DNA of 53,685 nt from NCBI GenBank assembly GCA_022799755.1, contig JAAWOU010000016.1:1-53685 (forward strand). The letters are read 5' to 3'. The DNA comes from Lachnospiraceae bacterium (GTDB lineage Bacteria; Bacillota; Clostridia; Lachnospirales; Lachnospiraceae). Below, piece by piece: positions 1 to 7,427 of the stretch (position 1 is its first letter; each line of letters starts with the position of its first letter). Below the pieces are notes generated by a model. It saw only the letters and a list, made by a program, of their open reading frames with translations, was not told the origin of the DNA and made no database searches. The translations under genes were made by a program, and so were the position numbers.

Positions 1-8
1 CAAAAAGT

Positions 9-48
9 CGAGAGTTATGGGATATTTGTATAGCATCCATAACTCTCG
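9..48 (+). terminator. Inverted repeat, possible terminator of an upstream gene
   Basis: Perfect 12-bp arms (9-20 and 37-48) separated by 16 bases, with a T run a little downstream (around 61-65). It may end a gene lying left of the window. The long loop and the offset T run make it a weak terminator call. Confidence 0.4.
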
Positions 49-165
49 GCATAACGGCCTTTTTCCTACGTTGATTTTTTCTTCGTGAAACAACCCTGGA
101 ATGACTACATTACACACTAACAAATGATTTCCCTGTCTTGCAGCCTCGCAGAAAAAAGGAAAGGT

Positions 166-307
166 TTTCCACCTGTGCGGTTGGATGCTCATTCGAGCAT
201 CCAACCCACTCCCACATTCGCAAAACTCGCGCATACGCGCTCCTGCGTCTGCATTCGCAGCCGCGTTTTGCTCATTTGGAAGTGGGTTGCAACCGCACAG
301 GTGGAAA
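166..307. repeat. Large palindromic element upstream of the TetR gene
   Basis: Outer arms of 18 bp (166-183 and 290-307) are exact reverse complements. Inside lies an 11-bp hairpin (180-190 with 195-205, loop ATTC), followed by a further imperfect inverted repeat centred near 240. I see no credible gene here; the short frames simply follow the repeat. It could be a MITE/REP-like element or a structured untranslated region. Other genome copies cannot be checked from this window. Confidence 0.6.
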
Positions 308-358
308 GTTTTTGACAAAGAGGTCTTCTCAAAATCGGTCAATGGGTATATTCTGTAA

Positions 359-374
359 TTGACCGGGCGGTCAA
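359..374. promoter_or_regulatory. TetR-type operator
   Basis: TTGACCGGGCGGTCAA is a perfect 7-2-7 palindrome just before the ribosome site of the TetR gene. An extra CGGTCAA half-site lies at 336-342. The position, downstream of a possible -10 (TATATT, 347-352) and directly upstream of the regulator, suggests autorepression and control of the downstream ABC genes. Confidence 0.7.
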
Positions 375-387
375 CGGAGGTGACAGG

Positions 388-999
388 ATGAACGAGAGGT
401 TCTATTCCCTGCCGGAAGAAAAGCAGCAGGCCATCATCAATGCCGGATACAGGGTGTTTTCGCAGAATACCTATAAGAACAGCCCCATGAGCGAGATCGC
501 CCGGGACGCGGGCATCAGCAAGTCGCTGCTGTTCCATTACTTCCATAATAAAAAAGAGCTGTACCTGTTCCTCTGGGACAAATGCGCGGAGATTACCATC
601 GAGCACCTGACCAGGTACGGATGCTACAGTCAGACAGGCCTGTTCGAGAGCATGGAGCAAGGGATGCGTGCCAAGATGGAGATTGCGCGCATGTATCCGG
701 ACATGGCCAGCTTCACCATCAGGGCTTTCTATGAAAAAGACCCGGAGGTCAACGCTGCCGTTCAGGAGAGTTACCATCGGTATTTCAACCTGAAAGCGGA
801 CAAGGCGCGGCTGAACTTTGACCCGGAGCAGTTCATCCCCGGGCTGGACATTCCGGAGATGTACCAGGAGATGTACTGGGCCTCGGAGGGGTATCTCTGG
901 GAGATGGTGCAGCGGGGGGATGTGGACATGGAGCAGATGGAGCGGGACTTTGGGAGGCTCATCGCGTTCTGGAAGAGCGTGTATCTGCGAAAGGCGTGA
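388..999 (+). CDS. TetR/AcrR family transcriptional regulator
   Basis: A 203-aa one-component repressor. The N-terminal helix-turn-helix lies at about residues 25-60 (SEIARDAGISKSLLFHYFHN followed by KKELY), which is classic TetR. The C-terminal half is a helical ligand domain whose ligand cannot be read from sequence. The start has a good GGAGGTG ribosome site and lies just after the palindromic operator. An ABC ATPase and a permease follow in the same direction, so it most likely represses this exporter and itself and is released by the exported compound. Family call is sure; target and ligand are inference. Confidence 0.9.
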   Translation: MNERFYSLPEEKQQAIINAGYRVFSQNTYKNSPMSEIARDAGISKSLLFHYFHNKKELYLFLWDKCAEITIEHLTRYGCYSQTGLFESMEQGMRAKMEIARMYPDMASFTIRAFYEKDPEVNAAVQESYHRYFNLKADKARLNFDPEQFIPGLDIPEMYQEMYWASEGYLWEMVQRGDVDMEQMERDFGRLIAFWKSVYLRKA

Positions 1000-1044
1000 C
1001 GCGGGGATGTAAGACTTTTAGAGCAGGGAAAGGCGAGGGCGGAT

Positions 1045-1959
1045 ATGGATGCAATCAAAATCGAAAATCTGACGAAATATTACGGAAAAGCCCGGGGAGT
1101 CCGGGAGATTAACCTGACCGTGGCCAAAGGGGAGTTCTTCGGCTTCATCGGGCCCAACGGCGCGGGGAAATCCACTACCATAAGGACTTTGCTGGGGCTT
1201 ATCAGTCCGACATCCGGCAGAGCGTCCGTTTTTGGACTGGATATTGTAAAGGATAAGCAGGAAATCCTGGCCCGGACGGGCTACCTGCCCTCTGAGGCGG
1301 TGTTCTACGCCGGGATGCGGGTGCGGGAGGTGCTGAAGCTCTCGGCGAATCTGCGGGAAAAGGACTGCGGGGAGGAGGCTGGCCGGCTCTGCGAACAGCT
1401 GCAGCTGGACACTGCCAGAAAGGTGGAGGAACTCTCTTTTGGCAACCGGAAGAAAGTGGGCATCGTCTGCGCCCTGCAGCATGAGCCCGCGCTCCTGGTT
1501 CTGGACGAGCCCACCAGCGGCCTTGACCCGCTGATGCAGAAAGCGTTTTTTGACATTCTCAGAGAGCGGAACCGGGCGGGGGCCACGGTGTTTCTGTCCA
1601 GCCATATCCTTTCGGAAATCCAGCACAACTGCACCCGGGCGGCCATCATCAGGGAGGGTGAAATCATCGCATGCGACAGCGTGGAGACGCTTTCAAAGAC
1701 CACCGCCAGGCGGGTGAGCGTCCGGGGCACAGTGGCGCTGGAGGGGCTTGCTGGCATCCGGGACAGGGAGGATTCCCCGGGAGGTGTGAACTTCCTGTAC
1801 AGCGGGGACATGAACCTGCTGCTGCAGAGGCTGGCAGCGGGCAGCGTCTCGGATTTGTCCGTATCAGAACCGGACTTGGAGGAGATATTCATGCACTATT
1901 ACAGGAAGCAAGTACGGCTTCCTAAAAAGGAGGCAGAGTATGACACTGATAAGACATGA
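1045..1959 (+). CDS. ABC transporter ATP-binding protein
   Basis: A 304-aa nucleotide-binding subunit that would power the adjacent membrane permease at the inner face of the membrane. Walker A GPNGAGKST is at about residues 36-44, the signature is the LSFGN variant near 130-134, and Walker B plus D-loop LLVLDEPTSGLDP spans about 150-162. The about 90-residue C-terminal extension is usual for drug/antibiotic-type (DrrA/CcmA-like) ATPases. The 3' end overlaps the permease start by 20 bp, which points to translational coupling. The substrate is unknown; a toxic compound is likely given the TetR regulator upstream. Confidence 0.92.
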   Translation: MDAIKIENLTKYYGKARGVREINLTVAKGEFFGFIGPNGAGKSTTIRTLLGLISPTSGRASVFGLDIVKDKQEILARTGYLPSEAVFYAGMRVREVLKLSANLREKDCGEEAGRLCEQLQLDTARKVEELSFGNRKKVGIVCALQHEPALLVLDEPTSGLDPLMQKAFFDILRERNRAGATVFLSSHILSEIQHNCTRAAIIREGEIIACDSVETLSKTTARRVSVRGTVALEGLAGIRDREDSPGGVNFLYSGDMNLLLQRLAAGSVSDLSVSEPDLEEIFMHYYRKQVRLPKKEAEYDTDKT

Positions 1960-2725
1960 GCTGAGGCAGGGCAGGATTTCATTTATCATCTGGACGGCAT
2001 CCATTGGGTTTCTCCTGGCAGTGTGTGTGTTCCTGTTCCCGGAGATGAAAGGGCAGATGGAGGACGTGGGCGACATGTTCTCCTCTATGGGGTCGTTCAG
2101 CGACGCTTTCGGCATGGACAGGCTGAATTTCGGGACGCTCATGGGCTTCTACGCCATTGAGTGCGGGAATGTGCTGGGGCTGGGAGGGGCCTTTTTCGCG
2201 TCCCTGTGCGGCGCAGGGATCCTGAGCAAGGAGGAGAAAGACCGGACGGCGGAATTTCTGCTGACCCATCCGGTCAACCGGGCGCGTATCGTCACCGGAA
2301 AGCTGGCCGCGGTGTATGTGCAGATTATCGCCATGAATCTGATTATCTATGGGATTTCTGTGGCTTCCATGGGAGCCATCGGGGAGGACGTCCCATGGAA
2401 AGAGCTGAACCTCCTTCACCTGGCCTATTTCCTCCTGCAGGCGGAGCTTGCGGGCATCTGCTTCGGGATATCCGCCTTTGCCCGCAGGGGCGGCGTAAGC
2501 ATAGGTTTAGGCATTGCCGCAGGGATGTACTTCCTGAACCTGGTGGCCAACATCGCCCGGGAAGCGGAATTCCTGAAATACATCACGCCTTTTGGCTATG
2601 CCGAGGGAGCGGATATCGTCACGGAAGGGCATCTGGACGGGAAGTTGGCAGCCATAGGGCTGGCGTTTGGGGCAGTGGGCATTGCGGCGGCTTATGGGAA
2701 GTACTGCAGGAAAGACATCCGATAA
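1940..2725 (+). CDS. ABC-2 type transporter permease
   Basis: A 261-aa membrane protein with about six hydrophobic segments, beginning near residues 17-35 and ending at 233-253. It pairs with the ATPase whose reading frame it overlaps. A glycine-rich loop and a KEEKDRTAEFLLTHPVNR segment follow the second membrane helix; that cytoplasmic pattern is typical of ABC-2 permeases (ABC2_membrane_2/5 group). It is the last gene of the TetR-ABC-permease operon, and a GC hairpin follows. It is probably a homodimeric exporter; the substrate cannot be stated. Confidence 0.88.
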   Translation: MTLIRHELRQGRISFIIWTASIGFLLAVCVFLFPEMKGQMEDVGDMFSSMGSFSDAFGMDRLNFGTLMGFYAIECGNVLGLGGAFFASLCGAGILSKEEKDRTAEFLLTHPVNRARIVTGKLAAVYVQIIAMNLIIYGISVASMGAIGEDVPWKELNLLHLAYFLLQAELAGICFGISAFARRGGVSIGLGIAAGMYFLNLVANIAREAEFLKYITPFGYAEGADIVTEGHLDGKLAAIGLAFGAVGIAAAYGKYCRKDIR

Positions 2726-2756
2726 AGTGAGGCCAAAGGACGGAGCAAAATGAATC

Positions 2757-2782
2757 TCCCCCACAGCAGATGCCGTGGGGGA
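2757..2782. terminator. GC hairpin between ABC operon and azlCD
   Basis: TCCCCCAC pairs with GTGGGGGA around a 10-base loop. It lies downstream of both the plus-strand exporter operon and the minus-strand azlCD genes, so it may end either transcript. No clean T run follows on either strand. Confidence 0.45.
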
Positions 2783-3080
2783 ATAAAGTGCTCCGGCTTC
2801 GCAAAACACTATCCACTGTGCCGCCTTGAACTCAGGGCATGACCCGTGCGCTTAGCGGGATACCTGCATATCCCCGGCAAATGACGTCTGCCTGTTACGC
2901 TGCAGAATACTATGTGAATACCCGTTTGACAACTTGCATCTTGCCTGCTTCTTCGCACCGCAGGCGCTCTGGAAAGGCATCATTGCCGTTATCTTTGCTT
3001 CAACGATTTGTTCCCGTTACGAAATTCACATAAATGACAGTGCAGGAATATTGTGGTGTCTCTATTTTTTCGGTAAAATG
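2783..3080. other. Intergenic gap, about 300 bp
   Basis: Short open frames here lack ribosome sites and protein-like composition. The only structure I see is a small hairpin at about 3079-3100 near the azlD stop codon. I find nothing else supportable. Confidence 0.5.
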
Positions 3081-3398
3081 TCATGCAAAAAATGACAGGA
3101 AAGTCTCACACAAAAACACCACCCCGCAGCACAGCACGGCGATCCCTATCATGTTCAAGCCCCTCCAGGCGGCGATGACGCCGATGATGAGCGCCAGGAT
3201 TCCGGCCAAGGGAACCTGGGGCGCGGCGAGGATGGCGGGAAAGGTCATCACTGCCAGTGTCACATACGGTACATAGTACAGAAAGGAACGGATAAAAGGA
3301 TTCTTTATCTTTCTGCGGATCAGGGTCAATGGCAGGATGCGGATCAGGCTTGACACCGCCGCAGCTACCAGTATGTATAGATAAATGTTATGCGTCAT
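3081..3398 (-). CDS. azlD: AzlD-type branched-chain amino acid export subunit
   Basis: A 105-aa protein with three to four membrane segments. It has the family's typical opening (a first helix ending before RILPLTLIRRKIKNPFI) and the conserved FLYYVPYVTLAVMTFPAIL stretch. AzlD works with AzlC in export of branched-chain amino acids or their analogues. Its start overlaps the azlC stop by 11 bp on the same strand, so the two are translationally coupled. Length fits the family (about 100-110 aa). Confidence 0.9.
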   Translation of the reverse strand: MTHNIYLYILVAAAVSSLIRILPLTLIRRKIKNPFIRSFLYYVPYVTLAVMTFPAILAAPQVPLAGILALIIGVIAAWRGLNMIGIAVLCCGVVFLCETFLSFFA

Positions 3399-4152
3399 GT
3401 TCCGTCACCTCCGGATTTTGTCTCTTGTCTTGACTGCTCTCTGTCCCGTCCTTTTCCTTTATGGGAAACAGGATGGCCGCTGCCCCGGCGATCAGCACGG
3501 TGAGCAGACTGATCTTCATGCTGTCGGAGAGCCCGGCAAGAAAAGGGATTCTGGAGGCGATAAAGCTGGCAAGGAAGCTTACAATGACCACTCCGCCCAC
3601 GATACGGCTGGCCTTGGCAGCCGGAATGATGATGGCGATGAACATGCCGTACAGGGCCACGCTCAGGGCGCTGACCAGAGACTTTGGCAGGACATTGCCC
3701 GCCACGACGCCCATGGCCGTACCCAGGGCCCAGCTTGGCAGGGCGATTGCCATGGCGCCGTAGGTGTAGAAAGGGTTCAGAGCGCCCGGCTTGCCGATGC
3801 TGATGCCGAAGATCTCGTCCGTGATGCCGAATCCTACCAGGAGACGGTGGGAATAAGGGGCGGCCGGGTCGAATTTCTGGCTCAGGGCGCAGCTCATCAG
3901 GAGGTAGCGCATGTTGGTGATCAGGATGATGAAAGCCATCTCCAGGTAAGGCGCGCCTGCCATGATGACGGTAAACTCCGCGTACTCCCCTGCGGAGGCG
4001 TGGTTTAAGATGCTGGAGAGGAAGCCCTGGAAAGGGGTGAGGCCGGCCTTTTTGGCCACTATACCAAGGGAAAAGGCCACGGCCAAGTAGCCTGCGGCTA
4101 TGGGGAGGCCGTCGCGAAGGCCGGTTGTGAATGCGGTTTTGTTGGTGGGCAT
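3388..4152 (-). CDS. azlC: AzlC family branched-chain amino acid transporter
   Basis: A 254-aa multi-pass membrane protein, the large subunit of the AzlCD exporter. Diagnostic stretches are GLRDGLPIAAGYLAVAFSLG near the N-terminus and LMSCALSQKF / GFGITDEIFGIS in the middle. The frame stays open for 81 codons upstream, but those residues are not AzlC-like. The ATG at 4152 has a strong AGGAAGGAG site nine bases upstream, so I start there. It forms an operon with azlD. No specific regulator is visible nearby. Confidence 0.9.
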   Translation of the reverse strand: MPTNKTAFTTGLRDGLPIAAGYLAVAFSLGIVAKKAGLTPFQGFLSSILNHASAGEYAEFTVIMAGAPYLEMAFIILITNMRYLLMSCALSQKFDPAAPYSHRLLVGFGITDEIFGISIGKPGALNPFYTYGAMAIALPSWALGTAMGVVAGNVLPKSLVSALSVALYGMFIAIIIPAAKASRIVGGVVIVSFLASFIASRIPFLAGLSDSMKISLLTVLIAGAAAILFPIKEKDGTESSQDKRQNPEVTEHDA

Positions 4153-4378
4153 GGGTCTTGGCTCCTTCCTGTTTTCGTTTTTGGGGTTTACGGACAGTAT
4201 ATCCTTTCTTTCTGCCATCTTCAAGGGCAAATCGCATGGAGGCGGCAAAAAGCGGAAATCTGTTTGCTTATGTTTAAATGTGGTGAAAAATGAATATTGA
4301 GGACTGTACAAATTGGGAGCAGGATGATATATTACATGTAGTCGAAAGCAAGAGCAGGAGTCAAATCGAGCAGACGAT

Positions 4379-4618
4379 ATGGATAAAAGATTCAAAAATG
4401 ATTTTCATTTCTGGGTGAAAGGTAGATTGGAAAAGGAATATTCAGTAAGCTTTGATGAGCAAAGAAATTATGTCTTTTACATTCCAGTATCTCTGACTGA
4501 AACCACAGAGGCACAGAATGCAGAGTTTACTCAAAAGTTTGGTTCATATTTAAATGGCACGCAAGGAGGTTGTTTTGAACCGCAGACAGAAAAAGAAGCT
4601 AAGGAGAAGATTGTATAA
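4379..4618 (+). CDS. Small hypothetical protein (uncertain)
   Basis: A 79-aa frame in an AT-richer patch between azlC and the LacI gene. Its composition is protein-like (aromatic and charged, for example FHFWVKGRLEKEYSVSF) but I recognise no family and see no good ribosome site. It overlaps an out-of-frame 42-codon frame (4290-4418), so this may be the frameshifted remains of one longer gene. The next small frame overlaps its end. Confidence 0.35.
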   Translation: MDKRFKNDFHFWVKGRLEKEYSVSFDEQRNYVFYIPVSLTETTEAQNAEFTQKFGSYLNGTQGGCFEPQTEKEAKEKIV

Positions 4619-4775
4619 GGAATTTATAGAGGATGTAGCCTTGGAAATCAGTTTAGATGCTCATTGGCGAAAAAGGATTCTGAAACTGCCGTACTATGAA
4701 AAGCTTGAAATTACATATCGCAATCCCGCTGAAATCCCCCAATACATTGCCAGCTTCTTTTCCGGGATACGGTAG
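4575..4775 (+). CDS. Small basic hypothetical protein (uncertain)
   Basis: About 66 aa if read from the TTG at 4575, which has AGGAGG five bases upstream; an in-frame ATG at 4554 is also possible. It opens with a very basic NRRQKKKLRRRLYKEF segment and continues with an amphipathic stretch. The overlap with the preceding 79-aa frame would couple the two. I do not recognise the family; a small regulator or a remnant are both possible. Confidence 0.4.
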   Translation: MNRRQKKKLRRRLYKEFIEDVALEISLDAHWRKRILKLPYYEKLEITYRNPAEIPQYIASFFSGIR

Positions 4776-4891
4776 ACAGGCTGCGCAAATATGCCGCAAT
4801 AAACACAGACAAAATCCAAGAATAGTTAATGACATGGGTTGAAAAATTAAGTAAAATGAAGTATAACGGAAAGAAGGAATGGAGAAACGGG

Positions 4892-5920
4892 ATGGCCAGA
4901 GTGAGGATGCAGGACATAGCCAATCAGGTGGGCGTAAGTGCAGTGACTGTGCACAACGCCCTTGCAGGGCGCAAGGGCGTCAGCGAGGAAGTCCGCGAAA
5001 GGATCCTGGACAAGGCGCGGGAGATGGGATATTTCCAGAACCAGAAAAAGTCCGGCGGGAAAGCGCCGGGCCTGCGAAGCATCGGCGTGGTCATCTCGGA
5101 GAGATATCTGGCGGACTATATCACGTTCTACTGGAAGATCTATATGGAGATCGCCATGGAGGCATCTGAGCAGAACTGTGCCGTGATGGCTGAAGTGCTG
5201 AAGCATGATACGGAAAAGGATAGGAAGCTTCCCCGCTTTGTGGAGGAAAATGCAGCGGAGGGCCTTATCGTCATGGGGGAGATCGACAGGGAATACATCC
5301 TTTTTCTGAAAGCCAACATAAAAATGCCGGTGGTATTTCTTGATTTTTATAATAAAGACATAGCAGGGGACGCAGTGGTGACGGACGGCTTCCATGGGAC
5401 GTACCTGCTGACGGAGCACCTGTATGAGAGGGGATTTAGGCGCATGGCCTATGTGGGCTCCATCCACGCCACCAGCAGTATCATGGACCGGTACTGCGGC
5501 TTCAGGCGCTGCCTGCTGGAGCATGGCGTCCCCTTTGGAGAGGAATGGCTGCTGGAGGATCGGGACGAGGCGGGAGAGATCGTCCTGAGGCTGCCGGAGG
5601 AACTGCCGGAGGCCTTTGTCTGCAACTGCGACCTGGTGGCCAGCAGGCTCATCGATGAACTGGAGAAGCGGGGCGTCCAGGTGCCAAAGGACTGCTCGGT
5701 GGTGGGATTCGACAATTATCTCTACCCGGGGCTGCTGGACAGAGGTATCACCACCTATGAGGTGGATATGAAAGGCATGGCTGAAGCCGCTCTGCGCAAA
5801 GTCCTGGCCAGGCTGGAGGGGCTTAATGAGGCCGGGCAGATGGAACTGGTAAGCGGGCGCATTGTTGAAAAGAAAACCGTGGCATGGGCCTGCAAGAGGG
5901 AGCGGGGCGGGCAGTGGTAA
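4892..5920 (+). CDS. LacI family transcriptional regulator
   Basis: A 342-aa sugar-responsive repressor. The N-terminal helix-turn-helix plus hinge is at residues 1-60 (MQDIANQVGVSAVTVHNALAG), followed by a periplasmic-binding-protein-like domain with the usual closing motif VVGFDNYLYPGLLDRGITT. The start at 4892 is chosen because GGAG lies seven bases upstream and the HTH begins at once; the 21 upstream codons are not LacI-like. The C-terminus looks complete. A truncated solute-binding protein and an alpha-galactosidase follow, so alpha-galactosides are the likely signal. That is inference from context. Confidence 0.9.
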   Translation: MARVRMQDIANQVGVSAVTVHNALAGRKGVSEEVRERILDKAREMGYFQNQKKSGGKAPGLRSIGVVISERYLADYITFYWKIYMEIAMEASEQNCAVMAEVLKHDTEKDRKLPRFVEENAAEGLIVMGEIDREYILFLKANIKMPVVFLDFYNKDIAGDAVVTDGFHGTYLLTEHLYERGFRRMAYVGSIHATSSIMDRYCGFRRCLLEHGVPFGEEWLLEDRDEAGEIVLRLPEELPEAFVCNCDLVASRLIDELEKRGVQVPKDCSVVGFDNYLYPGLLDRGITTYEVDMKGMAEAALRKVLARLEGLNEAGQMELVSGRIVEKKTVAWACKRERGGQW

Positions 5921-7188
5921 GAGATGGCGGCATATGGATTGACATGCGAATCTTGGGCGCCGGGGGGTATGTGGCTCCTTACATGGACAGATATACGAAT
6001 ATGCGCGATTACTACAATAGCATTGACCCCGGCGTCCTGTTCTACGCGGCTGACAACAGCGGCGCTATCTACAGGATTCCCGGCGATGTGGCTGAGCCTG
6101 CCTGCGAGACTTTGTGGATCAGGCAGGACTGGCTGGAAAACCTGAATCTGGAGGTGCCAAAGACCCTGGATGAGCTGGAGAGCGTGCTGTACGCTTTCAC
6201 CAATGACGATCCGGACGGTGACGGCCAGAACAATACTTACGGGCTGGGCGGAGACGGATACGATCTGCGCAGCTTCTGGCCCTGGATTCAGGGCTGCGGC
6301 GATGGATTTGGACGCGACACTTTCCTGAAGATGGATGACGGTTCCTATATTTACGGACCTACCACTGATGATTGCAAGAAATGGCTGGGCAGGGTGTCCA
6401 AATTGTATGCGGACGGCGTCATTACGCCCAATATTGTCACGGATACAGACAGGGATGAAGAGATGGCGAACGGTGGGTTCGGCGTGACTTACAGCTGGGT
6501 TTCCTGGAACAATCCTTCCGTTGGTCCCATGCAGTCTTTCTACTCCACCCATCCGGAAGCCAAGTGGGTGCCCATCAACATGGTAGCGGGCGACAATGGG
6601 ACACCTCAGGACGATCCCGCATCGGTAGCCGCATGGTGCTATTTCGGCATTACAAACACCTGCTCCGATCCTGAGCGCGCCTATGCCATCTGGGATGACA
6701 TGGCCACCCCCGAGAACTACATTCACAGAAGATTCGGTGTGGAGGGTGAGCATTATAAGGACAATGGAGACGGAACCTATGAAATCCTGGTCCCCAGCGA
6801 CGGCACACAGAATACGGAGCAGAACATTGGCCTGAAGCTGTTCCAGGATCTGTTTGCAAGGAAAGACTTCTGCAACATTGAGAATACCAAGAGCACCTCG
6901 GAGCTTTTCGAGAAAGTGGCCGCTAACAGCCGTATCGCTTATTCCCATACGGTGGAGAAGAAGAACCCTGAGGCGTATACGGTGAATAATGACAAGGGAA
7001 CGGACATCGGCGATGCTATGAAAGAGTATGTGTGGGGCGTCATCAGCGGAAGCAAGTCCCTGGACGACTGGGATGCCTATGTGCAGCAGATTGAGAGCCT
7101 CGGCGTGCAGGATATCATCGATGAACTGACAACGATCCACGGCGCTCAGATGAAAGAATACGAGGAATACATGAAGAACGCGAAGTAA
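5921..7188 (+). pseudogene. Extracellular solute-binding protein, 5'-truncated
   Basis: Coding similarity to family-1 sugar-binding lipoproteins begins a few codons after the LacI stop (near 5935) and runs about 415 aa to the stop. Typical pieces are ETLWIRQDWLENLNLEVPKT, a DDPDGDGQNNTYGL calcium-type loop and the C-terminal helices. There is no signal peptide, lipobox or first quarter (about 100 residues), and the only in-frame start codon upstream lies inside the LacI gene. As it stands the product could not be exported. The abrupt junction suggests a deletion that joined the LacI 3' end to the interior of this gene and removed any permease genes between. If translated at all, it would be an orphan cytoplasmic fragment. 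Confidence 0.75.
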
Positions 7189-7281
7189 GTGTGAGATTGT
7201 TCTTGACAACAGAACGGTTCTGCTGTACTTGTCACCAGAAACTGTTTTCCGGTGTATGTGCGGCTATAGGCAGCGGCTGAC

Positions 7282-7323
7282 AGCCCTATGGCGGATAGGT
7301 GGATTGTTCGTCATAGGGCTTTT
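7282..7323 (+). terminator. Rho-independent terminator
   Basis: AGCCCTATG pairs with CATAGGGCT, and TTTT follows. It sits after the truncated binding-protein gene and separates it from the alpha-galactosidase. Confidence 0.6.
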
Positions 7324-7427
7324 GGCGTTGCGGCTGCTGTAGGGACGGCGCGCGATTGCCGAAAGGCGGCGCTGCCAGCTTTAAAGTGAAAGGAATGGCC
7401 CGCTGGAGCGGGCGGATGGGAGGGAAT

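Noticed and set aside
4153..4395. Extended N-terminus of azlC
   Set aside because: The 81 extra residues are not AzlC-like and the ATG at 4152 has a clear ribosome site.
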